Of a stretch of 7,403 bases of DNA, positions 1 to 6,232 are shown in pieces. The notes beneath the pieces were generated by a model. That model saw nothing but the letters and a program-made list of their open reading frames with translations. It did not search any database and was not told where the DNA came from. Position 1 is the stretch's first letter, and every line of letters begins with the position of its first letter. This stretch comes from an uncultured Cytophagaceae bacterium (GTDB lineage: Bacteria > Bacteroidota > Bacteroidia > Cytophagales > Spirosomataceae), in NCBI GenBank assembly GCA_903960725.1, contig CAJCBY010000389.1, positions 1-7,403 on the forward strand. The letters are read 5' to 3'. The position numbers were made by a program, and so were the translations under genes.

Positions 1-1026
1 ATATAAGAAACCATAAAATAGGATTGCATCCAGTGCTTGAATAGGTTGAAAGAACCAAGCCATCGCTAAGAAACCTCCATGGGCGATGCTGGAATAGGCG
101 AGGAGTCGTTTGGTTTTGTTTTGGCCTAATGCCCCTAAATTTCCTAACAACAGCGTCAAGATAGCTAAGACAGCTAATTCATTCGCAAATGAAATCGGTA
201 AGGCTGGCAATAAGCGCACCCCTATGAAGGCAATAGCCAGTTTAGGTGCGGTTGAAATCCAAGTCATCCAAGCGGCTGGCAAATGCTCCATCACATCCGG
301 ATTCCAGGGATGAAAGGGTGCCCAAGACATCTTAAACAACAATCCCACCGCAAAAAGTCCTAGCGCAAATCCGCGTAAATAGGGGTCCGCTACCGAAATA
401 CCCCGCGAGAAATCCACGCTGGTGAAATCCAGTGTACCAGTCAAACCATACAGCAATGAAATGCCATAAATAAATAGCGCAGACGACCCTAAACCGAATA
501 AAACATAAGGTAAGCTGGCCCGAGAGGACTCTTTTCGCAGGCTAACTAACACATAGGTTCCCATCGACATAAATTCAATCGACAGGAATAAACTAAGCGC
601 GTTCGAGCTCATAGTGCTCAGCAAGGCACCTAAAAGAATGGATAGAAATCCAGTAAGTTCTTCAAAGGTGAGTGATTTCTTGTGGATTTGGTTCATCAAA
701 ATGAGCAAAAACCCAATTCCTGAAATCAGGGTATTGATCGCATTTGAACCCAAATTTGCCTCAAACAAGCCAGACGCAAATGTTCCCACTGAGCTTAATT
801 CAGAACGTTGGAAGCTAAGCGATAGGGCTAATAATAGGGGAATTTGGCAGGTAAAGTAGCGCCAAGAGGTACTGAATCTTTCCGTCTTTCCGTGTAAAAA
901 CAACTCAATAAATAGGCTAAAGAGAATCGTTCCAGCTATGATCAATTCAGGAATCGCTAGGTTAAGTCCGGTCGTAATCGACTGGATTCTTTCTGCGAGC
1001 TGAGTGAGGTTAGCGAACGTGGACAT
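1..1026 (-). CDS. nuoN: NADH-quinone oxidoreductase subunit N (partial, C-terminal end off the left edge)
   Basis: This is one of the antiporter-like membrane subunits of respiratory complex I, which couples NADH:quinone electron transfer to proton pumping across the inner membrane. The 342 visible residues are mostly hydrophobic helices. Family landmarks are the helix with E151 (SIEFMSMG), the lysine helix with K232 (LFKMSWAPFHPW) running into PDVMEHLPAAW, then STAPK with K262, and the KRLLAYSSIAHGGF motif near residues 307-319. E151, K232 and K262 correspond to the conserved TM5 Glu, TM7 Lys and TM8 Lys of the NuoN proton channel. The TAPK motif and the sequence after FHPW favour NuoN over its paralogues NuoM and NuoL. 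NuoN is usually about 450-490 residues, so roughly 100-150 are missing, including the late-helix lysine. The ATG start lies 8 bases after the uvrA stop with no Shine-Dalgarno sequence, so expression probably depends on transcription through uvrA. Finding it behind uvrA instead of nuoM is unusual. Confidence 0.93.
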   Translation of the reverse strand, partial: MSTFANLTQLAERIQSITTGLNLAIPELIIAGTILFSLFIELFLHGKTERFSTSWRYFTCQIPLLLALSLSFQRSELSSVGTFASGLFEANLGSNAINTLISGIGFLLILMNQIHKKSLTFEELTGFLSILLGALLSTMSSNALSLFLSIEFMSMGTYVLVSLRKESSRASLPYVLFGLGSSALFIYGISLLYGLTGTLDFTSVDFSRGISVADPYLRGFALGLFAVGLLFKMSWAPFHPWNPDVMEHLPAAWMTWISTAPKLAIAFIGVRLLPALPISFANELAVLAILTLLLGNLGALGQNKTKRLLAYSSIAHGGFLAMAWFFQPIQALDAILFYGFLY

Positions 1027-1034
1027 GTACGAAA

Positions 1035-3863
1035 TTAGAGTTTTTGGCTTAAATAATGAGCAGTTGGGTTATTTTTAAGTCCTTTCATCTCTTCAGGAGT
1101 TCCTTGGAAGCAAATGTACCCCCCATTCTCTCCACCTTCCGGACCTAAATCAATGATATGATCCGCACATTTAATGACCTCCATATTATGCTCGATAATT
1201 ACAACAGAATCCCCCTGCTCCACCAAATCATTCATCGCCTTTAAGAGCTTTTTGATATCGTGGAAATGTAGACCTGTGGTAGGTTCGTCGAAAATAAATA
1301 ATGTTTGACCTTTGTTCGGGTTTCCTTTGCCTAGGAAGCTGGCTAACTTCACCCGTTGCGCCTCTCCACCGGAGAGGGAGTTCGAAGATTGCCCTAGTTT
1401 AATGTAGCCTAATCCCACCTGAAAAAGTGGTTCGATTTTGTCTGCGATACGCGGTTGTTTTTCGCGGAAAAAATCTACCGCCTCTTCGACGGTTAAGTCC
1501 AAAATTTCAGAAATGTTTTTATCCTGGAATTTTACGTCCAAAATTTCCTGCTTAAAGCGGGATCCGCCACAAGATTCGCAAGGCAATTTAATGTCTGCCA
1601 TGAATTGCATTTCGATGGTGATTTCCCCTTCTCCTTGGCATACCTCACAGCGTCCGCCTTCCACATTAAAGGAGAAGTGTGCAGGTTTGTAACCGCGGGC
1701 TTTAGCGACCGGTAATTCAGAATACAACGCCCTTATGGCATCGTAGGCCTTTATGTAGGTCACAGGATTCGACCGAGAAGACTTTCCAATCGGCTGCTGG
1801 TCGACCATTTCGATGCTCGCAATCTTATTAGTGCTTCCTTTGATTTCACGGAACCGTCCCGTTTCTTCGGTGCCTTGCTGCAATAAACGAAGCATTGCCG
1901 GGTATAAAATTTTGCGTATCAAGGTGGATTTTCCGGATCCACTGACACCTGTAACGACGGTCATGATGCCTAGAGGAATTGATACGTCTACATTCTTTAA
2001 ATTATTTTCAGAGGCACCGGTAATTTCGATGTGGGCCAAAGGCTTGCGTCTGAAATACGGCACTTCGATGCGGTCTTTGCCGCTGAGGAATCGTAGTGTA
2101 TGGCTGTCGGTGGTTTTGTCCGCCAAAGCTTCCTTTAGATTTCCTTGAAAGATTAAATTTCCTCCGTGACGTCCTGCTTCCGGGCCAATGTCAATGATTT
2201 GATCTGCCGCCCGCATCACCTCTTCTTCGTGTTCTACGACGATGACCGTGTTTCCCATGTTTTTCAACATCTCTAACACCGAAATCAGGCGTTCCGTATC
2301 CCGAGGGTGTAAGCCGATACTGGGTTCATCTAATATATACATCGATCCTACCAGGGCACTGCCTAAGGATGTCGCTAATTTAATGCGTTGAAATTCACCC
2401 CCTGAAAGCGTAGAACTCAAACGGTTCAAGGTTAAATACCCTAAACCCACACGATCCATGTATTCGAGGCGGTTATTGATTTCAATCAAAATGCGTCTGG
2501 AAACCTGCTGGTCGTGTTCGTTCAGCTGCAGATTTTCAAAAAAGGCTTTTGTTTTCGATAAGGGCCAAAGCACCAAATCGACAAGCGAGGTGCCCGCTAT
2601 TTTCACATAACTAGCATCCATTCGCAGGCGTGAACCTTGGCATTCCGGGCAGTTCGTTTTGCCACGGTAGCGTGAAAGCATCACGCGGTATTGAATCTTA
2701 TAGGTCTCTTTTTCGAGGTAATCAAAGAATTGCGTTAGGCCAGCGAAATATTTGTTTCCTGTCCATAACACCTTTTTCTCTGCCGCATTTAAATCTTTGT
2801 AAGGGCGGTGAATGGGAAAATCGAATTGAACACCGTGGCGCAAAAGTGGACTAAGCCATTCGCTCATTCGCTCACTTCGCCATGGAGCAATGGCTCCTTC
2901 ATAGATGGATAAATCGTGATCCGGAAATACTAAATCAGGGTCTAGACCTAGGACTTTCCCGTAGCCTTCGCAATTGCGGCAGGCTCCGTACGGATTATTG
3001 AAGGAGAATAGGTTTAAGCTAGGCTCCTCAAAAACCATCCCATCTAATTCGAATTTATTGGAGAATATGTCCCGCTTTCTGCCTTCGATTTCTATCCAAC
3101 AAACGCCTTCACCTTCGAAATAAGCCGTTTGTACTGAATCCCCCACGCGGAATTGTGTTTCTTCGTCGTCTTTTTTCGAGACCAAACGATCTATCAGAAT
3201 GGCGATTTCGGATGGTTTCTTTGCCAGCTTTTCTAAACTAGCGGGATCTTCTACTAATTCTTCCAGCGCTATTATTTCGTTCTGAAATTTCAGTCGAGAA
3301 TAGCCTTTCTGTATGAGTAATTGACACTCATTTTCTAAGCTTCTGTCTTCGTGATGAATGAGTGGAGCTAGAATAAGAACTTTTTTGCCGTCTTCTTTGG
3401 CAATAAAATCGACAATATGGGAAACCGAATCTTTGCGCACTTCCTGTCCAGAGACGGGGGAAATGGTGCGACCGATGCGGGCAAAAAGTAATTTTAAATA
3501 ATCGTAAATCTCTGTGGTGGTACCTACAGTGGAACGTGGGTTCTTCGTATTGACCTTTTGTTCGATTGCAATTGCTGGGGAAACTCCTTTGATGTAATCG
3601 ACCGCTGGCTTTTCCATGCGTCCCAGAAACTGACGGGCATAGCTATTCAGGCTTTCAACGTACATTCTTTGGCCCTCTGCAAATAAAGTATCAAAGGCTA
3701 AAGAGGACTTCCCTGACCCCGACAAACCCGTGATAACTACGAGTTTATTACGCGGAATCGCCACATCCACTCCTTTCAGATTGTGCACGCGCGCACCCTT
3801 AATGATGATGTGCGTTTTCGGATCACAATTTTCTATGTTATGCTTAGCCTGTGGGGAGTTCAT
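1035..3863 (-). CDS. uvrA: UvrABC system protein A, excision-repair damage-recognition ATPase
   Basis: UvrA dimers scan DNA, recognise bulky or UV lesions and load UvrB, starting nucleotide excision repair in the cytoplasm. The 942-residue product matches the family length (about 940). It has two ABC modules. The first has Walker A GLSGSGKSS (46-54), signature LSGGEFQRIKL (487-497) and Walker B YILDEPSIGLH (509-519). The second has Walker A GVSGSGKST (639-647), signature LSGGEAQRVKL (830-840) and Walker B IFDEPTTGLH (857-866). The UvrB-binding and insertion region lies between the first Walker A and about residue 290. Zinc-type cysteine pairs are C295/C298, C405/C408, C739/C742 and C762/C765. 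The CxxC pair that precedes FSFNNP in enterobacterial UvrA is replaced here by SNKFELDGMVFEE. The ATG at 3863 was chosen because homology begins at once (HIIIKGARVHNLKG). An in-frame ATG at 3986 would add 41 unrelated residues overlapping the divergent gene. nuoN follows after 8 bases. Confidence 0.98.
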   Translation of the reverse strand: MNSPQAKHNIENCDPKTHIIIKGARVHNLKGVDVAIPRNKLVVITGLSGSGKSSLAFDTLFAEGQRMYVESLNSYARQFLGRMEKPAVDYIKGVSPAIAIEQKVNTKNPRSTVGTTTEIYDYLKLLFARIGRTISPVSGQEVRKDSVSHIVDFIAKEDGKKVLILAPLIHHEDRSLENECQLLIQKGYSRLKFQNEIIALEELVEDPASLEKLAKKPSEIAILIDRLVSKKDDEETQFRVGDSVQTAYFEGEGVCWIEIEGRKRDIFSNKFELDGMVFEEPSLNLFSFNNPYGACRNCEGYGKVLGLDPDLVFPDHDLSIYEGAIAPWRSERMSEWLSPLLRHGVQFDFPIHRPYKDLNAAEKKVLWTGNKYFAGLTQFFDYLEKETYKIQYRVMLSRYRGKTNCPECQGSRLRMDASYVKIAGTSLVDLVLWPLSKTKAFFENLQLNEHDQQVSRRILIEINNRLEYMDRVGLGYLTLNRLSSTLSGGEFQRIKLATSLGSALVGSMYILDEPSIGLHPRDTERLISVLEMLKNMGNTVIVVEHEEEVMRAADQIIDIGPEAGRHGGNLIFQGNLKEALADKTTDSHTLRFLSGKDRIEVPYFRRKPLAHIEITGASENNLKNVDVSIPLGIMTVVTGVSGSGKSTLIRKILYPAMLRLLQQGTEETGRFREIKGSTNKIASIEMVDQQPIGKSSRSNPVTYIKAYDAIRALYSELPVAKARGYKPAHFSFNVEGGRCEVCQGEGEITIEMQFMADIKLPCESCGGSRFKQEILDVKFQDKNISEILDLTVEEAVDFFREKQPRIADKIEPLFQVGLGYIKLGQSSNSLSGGEAQRVKLASFLGKGNPNKGQTLFIFDEPTTGLHFHDIKKLLKAMNDLVEQGDSVVIIEHNMEVIKCADHIIDLGPEGGENGGYICFQGTPEEMKGLKNNPTAHYLSQKL

Positions 3864-3867
3864 TTTA

Positions 3868-3896
3868 CAAAAATATCCTTTAATTTTGGTAATCAA
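3868..3896 (-). promoter_or_regulatory. Candidate Bacteroidota-type promoter for uvrA(-nuoN)
   Basis: Read on the minus strand, TTG (3896-3894) is followed after exactly 18 bases by TATTTTTG (3875-3868). This fits the known Bacteroidota sigma-A pattern of a -33 TTG and a -7 TAnnTTTG. The -7 box ends only four bases before the uvrA ATG at 3863, so transcription would start at or within a base or two of the start codon, implying a leaderless or nearly leaderless mRNA. The match is by eye in a very AT-rich stretch, where such boxes also arise by chance. Confidence 0.42.
3881..3888 (+). promoter_or_regulatory. Candidate -7 box for the divergent outer-membrane-type gene
   Basis: TAATTTTG matches the Bacteroidota -7 element TAnnTTTG exactly. 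It would give a transcription start near 3893 and a leader of about 13 bases before the ATG at 3907. The -33 position (TTC at 3859-3861, 19 bases upstream) is only a partial match to TTG and lies inside the first codons of uvrA. The box sits inside the 18-base spacer of the opposing uvrA promoter, so both promoters occupy the same 43-base gap. Confidence 0.35.
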
Positions 3897-3906
3897 TTTA
3901 AGCCAA

Positions 3907-4476
3907 ATGAAAAAACTACTTTTATTCTTTTCACTCCTGACTTTCGTGGGAGTTTCGGATGCCTTAGCGCAAGAACCGGTGGTCATTAAAGAGGAGGGCG
4001 CCGAGGGAGATTTAGATATTGAGAAAGATGTTCGCGAGTTACCTTTCAGAAAACGATTGAACTTTGGTGCAGGGATCAGTGGTTTGAGTTTTGGGAATCC
4101 TACCAGTATCGGCGTTTCTCCTATGGTAGGTTATTCACTAACGAATAACACGATTCTAGGCGTGGGTGTGACCTACCAGTATTACGCCTTTGGTAATTTC
4201 AAAAGTAATTTATTTGGGGAGCGTGTTTTTATACGGCAGCAAGTTCCAGCCTTGAATCAATTTATTGGACAAGGTTACTTGATAGCTCAGCTAGAAAACT
4301 TCCATGATTTGTCTGATAACACAGGGCCAGCTTACTCCAATCCAGTTTTAGTGGGGGTAGGAATTGGTTCTAAAATTGGCTTGAATTTTAATGTGATGTA
4401 CGATCTGAATTACAATTCAGGTCGCTCTCCCTATGGCTCAGCTATTGTTGTTCAAATAGGCGGATTTTTCTTTTAA
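3907..4476 (+). CDS. Secreted small outer-membrane beta-barrel-type protein of unknown function
   Basis: This is a 189-residue protein. Its N-terminus is a clear signal peptide: MKK, then a hydrophobic stretch to residue 17, and a probable signal peptidase I site after ALA at residue 21, leaving Q22 as the mature N-terminus. An acidic segment follows (residues 23-43, with many Glu and Asp). The rest is made of short alternating glycine/aromatic stretches typical of beta strands, for example NFGAGISGLSFG, TILGVGVTYQYYAFG and NPVLVGVGIGSKIGLNFN. It ends in VVQIGGFFF. A C-terminal aromatic residue, usually Phe, is the recognition mark for the Bam outer-membrane assembly machine. No enzyme motif is visible, so the exact role is unknown and outer-membrane location is an inference. 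The ATG at 3907 was chosen because the signal peptide begins there; the open frame runs further upstream only as antisense to uvrA. It is divergent from uvrA and upstream of nrdB, with no evident functional link to either. Confidence 0.85.
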   Translation: MKKLLLFFSLLTFVGVSDALAQEPVVIKEEGAEGDLDIEKDVRELPFRKRLNFGAGISGLSFGNPTSIGVSPMVGYSLTNNTILGVGVTYQYYAFGNFKSNLFGERVFIRQQVPALNQFIGQGYLIAQLENFHDLSDNTGPAYSNPVLVGVGIGSKIGLNFNVMYDLNYNSGRSPYGSAIVVQIGGFFF

Positions 4477-4491
4477 AATTTAAAACAATTT

Positions 4492-4512
4492 AGGCCCTTT
4501 ATGGGTCTTGTA
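4492..4512 (+). terminator. Weak candidate terminator after the outer-membrane-type gene
   Basis: AGGCCC (4492-4497) can pair with GGGTCT (4503-4508) around a five-base loop, with one G-U pair. It is followed by TTGTATAT, not a solid T run. It lies 15 bases after the upstream stop codon and just before the candidate nrdB promoter, the right place for a transcript end, but the stem is short and the tail imperfect. Confidence 0.3.
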
Positions 4513-4537
4513 TATCAGAGAGAATTTCTTAATTTCG
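4508..4537 (+). promoter_or_regulatory. Candidate Bacteroidota-type promoter for nrdB
   Basis: TTG at 4508-4510 is followed after exactly 19 bases by TAATTTCG (4530-4537), one mismatch from the Bacteroidota -7 element TAnnTTTG. The predicted start near 4542 gives a leader of about 12 bases before the ATG at 4555, similar to that predicted for the gene upstream. No NrdR-box pair was recognised by eye in the 78-base gap, although a degenerate one could be missed. Confidence 0.42.
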
Positions 4538-4554
4538 AGTTCAATTAAATTTAT

Positions 4555-5532
4555 ATGTCAACGATAGCAGTAGAACCCTTATTGGTTGAGGATCCCAACC
4601 GTTTTGTGCTTTTCCCGATTAAGCACGATGATATTTGGCAATTTTATAAGAAGGCGGAAGCGTCTTTCTGGACAGCTGAAGAGATCGATTTATCTCAAGA
4701 TTTAGCAGACTGGAAAAAGATGAACGATGGCGAACGTCATTTCGTTTCTCACGTTTTAGCATTCTTCGCTGCTTCGGACGGTATCGTGAATGAAAATTTA
4801 GCGAATAACTTCTTGAAAGAGGTTCAATTTGCGGAGGCTAAGTGTTTCTATGGTTTCCAAATTATGATGGAGAACATCCACTCAGAAACCTATTCACTTT
4901 TGATTGATACGTATATTAACGATCCAAAAGAAAAAGACCATTTGTTACGTGCCATCGAGACCATCGATTGCGTGAAGAAAAAAGCAGATTGGGCTTTAAA
5001 GTGGATTGAGTCAGATAACTTCGTGGAGCGTTTAATTTCGTTCGCGGCGGTGGAAGGTATTTTCTTCTCTGGTTCCTTCTGTTCTATTTTCTGGTTGAAG
5101 AAACGTGGTTTAATGCCAGGTCTTTCGTTCTCGAACGAATTGATCTCGCGTGACGAAGGTTTACACTGTGATTTCGCTTGTCTATTGTACACAGATCACA
5201 TCAAAAATCAATTACCACAAGAGCGTATCTACGAAATTATCTTAGATGCTGTGGAGATTGAGAAAGAATTCGTAACAGTAGCCTTGCCGGTTTCATTAAT
5301 CGGTATGAATGCTGAAATGATGTGTCAATACATTGATTTCGTTGCGGATCGTTTATTAGTTTCATTGGGTTGCCAAAAGCATTACAATGCAACAAATCCA
5401 TTTGACTTCATGGAGATGATCTCTTTACAAGGCAAAACAAACTTCTTTGAGAAGCGTGTGGCTGAATACCAAAAATCAGGGGTTATGTCTGATAAGGACT
5501 CGATGTCATTCTCTCTAGATGAGGATTTTTAG
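4555..5532 (+). CDS. nrdB: Class I ribonucleoside-diphosphate reductase, beta (R2, radical-bearing) subunit
   Basis: The R2 subunit houses the di-iron centre and tyrosyl radical that drive reduction of ribonucleoside diphosphates to deoxyribonucleotides in the NrdA catalytic subunit. The 325 residues carry the full ligand set by comparison with mammalian RRM2: D75 ([11 protein letters not shown]), E106 and H109 (MENIHSE), E167 ([12 protein letters not shown]), E201 and H204 (RDEGLHCDF). Y113 is at the radical tyrosine position, so it looks like a classical tyrosyl-radical R2. The sequence is strikingly close to the eukaryotic type ([25 protein letters not shown]). The C-terminal tail FSLDEDF resembles the peptide by which R2 docks onto R1. 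Only about 20 residues precede the core, so there is no N-terminal ATP-cone and overall activity control must lie elsewhere, presumably in NrdA. No nrdA is adjacent, and a terminator follows 18 bases after the stop. All nine arginines are encoded by CGT, unlike the mixed use in neighbouring genes, which suggests strong expression. Confidence 0.97.
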   Translation: MSTIAVEPLLVEDPNRFVLFPIKHDDIWQFYKKAEASFWTAEEIDLSQDLADWKKMNDGERHFVSHVLAFFAASDGIVNENLANNFLKEVQFAEAKCFYGFQIMMENIHSETYSLLIDTYINDPKEKDHLLRAIETIDCVKKKADWALKWIESDNFVERLISFAAVEGIFFSGSFCSIFWLKKRGLMPGLSFSNELISRDEGLHCDFACLLYTDHIKNQLPQERIYEIILDAVEIEKEFVTVALPVSLIGMNAEMMCQYIDFVADRLLVSLGCQKHYNATNPFDFMEMISLQGKTNFFEKRVAEYQKSGVMSDKDSMSFSLDEDF

Positions 5533-5550
5533 AATCTTGAATATTTGTAA

Positions 5551-5580
5551 AAAGGCCTCGATGAAAATCGGGGCTTTTTT
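5551..5580. terminator. Bidirectional intrinsic terminator between convergent nrdB and the HupE-family gene
   Basis: A 12-base-pair stem (5551-5562 with 5567-5578, two G-U pairs) closes on a GAAA loop, a stable GNRA tetraloop. On the plus strand the G/C-rich part is followed by six T (5575-5580). On the minus strand the same hairpin is followed by a run of T complementary to the A run at 5549-5553. It therefore has the form of an intrinsic terminator in both directions and sits between the two converging stop codons, 18 bases after that of nrdB. Confidence 0.85.
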
Positions 5581-5623
5581 ATGGCCAGCGCCTAAGGCTT
5601 ATGGCCAGCGATTATGGCCAGCG
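5579..5623. repeat. Three copies of the 12-base repeat TTATGGCCAGCG
   Basis: Identical copies occur at 5579-5590, 5599-5610 and 5612-5623. Each contains the palindrome TGGCCA, and a second palindrome, GCCTAAGGC (5590-5598), lies between the first two. Read on the minus strand each copy is CGCTGGCCATAA. The copy at 5612-5623 encodes the last residues (RWP) and stop codon of the HupE-family gene. The copy at 5579-5590 lies 33 bases further on, in the same frame, so it would encode RWP-stop again if the first stop were absent. The middle copy is out of frame. Replication slippage at the gene end is the simplest origin; no integrase or other mobility gene is present. Confidence 0.8.
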
Positions 5624-6172
5624 TTCGATGATCATGGGCAAAACAAGACCGATGGTAATTCCAGAAACAACCTGTATGTAGGCTTTTTGCTTCCAGTGGA
5701 AAACGTGAAGCGATAGGATGGAGGAGGCGAGAACTAATGACACAACCACTATTTGGCCTATTTCTAAACCTATATTGAAGGCTAAAAGGGGAGTTATAAT
5801 CGAATTTTCTGATCCCAATAAGCTCTGCAAGTAGTTCGAAAAACCGAGGCCGTGAATCAGTCCAAAGAAAGCGACGACCACATATTTATACCGTTGCTTC
5901 GTCTTGATCAAATTGCTAATAGCTGCCAACAAAATGGTACAAGGAATCAAAAATTCCACCCACGTAATGTTTACCTGTAGTAAGTGCAGGGTCGACAAAG
6001 CCAAGGTAATCGAGTGACCAACCGTAAAAGCAGTGACCAGCCACAATAACTTTTTGTAATCCATTACCTGGTAGATACAAGTTAAAGAAAGTATGAAAAG
6101 CAAGTGGTCAAGTGCAGCCCAATTGAGGATATGCTCGATTCCCACTAAAAGGTAGACAGAAAAATTGCTCAC
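5612..6172 (-). CDS. HupE/UreJ-family integral membrane protein
   Basis: This is a 186-residue, very hydrophobic protein with about six predicted membrane helices. Family motifs are GIEHILNWAALDHLLF (11-26; H14, D22, H23), FTVGHSITLAL (49-59; H53), FGLIHGLGF (103-111; H107) and FNIGLEIGQ (132-140; E137, Q140). The family includes HupE and UreJ, which lie beside NiFe hydrogenase or urease genes in other bacteria and are thought to move nickel; the His and acidic residues in helices fit metal handling. No hydrogenase or urease gene is visible here, so the substrate cannot be assigned and the symbol is left blank. The start is a GTG at 6172. An in-frame TAA nine bases upstream rules out a longer form, and the next in-frame ATG (M37) would cut off the first conserved helix. 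The last codons lie in the 12-base repeat cluster, and transcription converges with nrdB on a shared terminator. The gene is divergent from the GMC oxidoreductase across 60 bases. Confidence 0.88.
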   Translation of the reverse strand: MSNFSVYLLVGIEHILNWAALDHLLFILSLTCIYQVMDYKKLLWLVTAFTVGHSITLALSTLHLLQVNITWVEFLIPCTILLAAISNLIKTKQRYKYVVVAFFGLIHGLGFSNYLQSLLGSENSIITPLLAFNIGLEIGQIVVVSLVLASSILSLHVFHWKQKAYIQVVSGITIGLVLPMIIERWP

Positions 6173-6190
6173 AGTTTGTTATTTATTGCT

Positions 6191-6214
6191 CAAAAATAGG
6201 GATATTCAAAGATA
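6191..6214 (-). promoter_or_regulatory. Two candidate -7 boxes upstream of the HupE-family gene
   Basis: On the minus strand TATTTTTG (6198-6191) and TATCTTTG (6214-6207) both match the Bacteroidota -7 element TAnnTTTG. The nearer one would give a leader of roughly 12 bases before the GTG start, the farther one about 29. Neither has a TTG at the expected -33 distance, so support is weak. No comparable plus-strand promoter for the divergent GMC gene was found in the same 60-base gap. Confidence 0.25.
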
Positions 6215-6232
6215 AAATGGTAGACTTATTCT

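Noticed and set aside
1438..2854. Several plus-strand reading frames within uvrA
   Set aside because: They are antisense shadows of a strongly conserved gene and have no protein-like motifs.
2875..2895. Small inverted repeat GGAGC/GCTCC within uvrA
   Set aside because: It is a five-base stem in the middle of a coding region without a T run; chance pairing is the best explanation.
3730..3906. Upstream extension of the outer-membrane-type protein by 59 residues
   Set aside because: It would run antisense through the start of uvrA and bury the signal peptide in the middle of the protein.
3864..3986. N-terminal extension of UvrA to an upstream in-frame ATG at 3986 (41 extra residues)
   Set aside because: The extra residues show no UvrA homology, would cross the promoter gap, and are antisense to the signal peptide of the divergent gene; the ATG at 3863 gives the normal family length.
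4890..5192. 100-residue minus-strand reading frame inside nrdB
   Set aside because: It is antisense to the conserved di-iron core of nrdB, with no recognisable motif and no separate promoter.
5579..5623. Repeat cluster as a phage attachment site, plasmid iterons or CRISPR
   Set aside because: There are only three 12-base copies with unequal spacing, no spacers of constant length, and no integrase, replication or cas gene nearby.
5519..5716. Small plus-strand reading frame overlapping the nrdB end and the HupE-family 3' end
   Set aside because: It crosses the terminator hairpin and the repeats, shows no domain, and is explained as a frame opposite the HupE-family gene.
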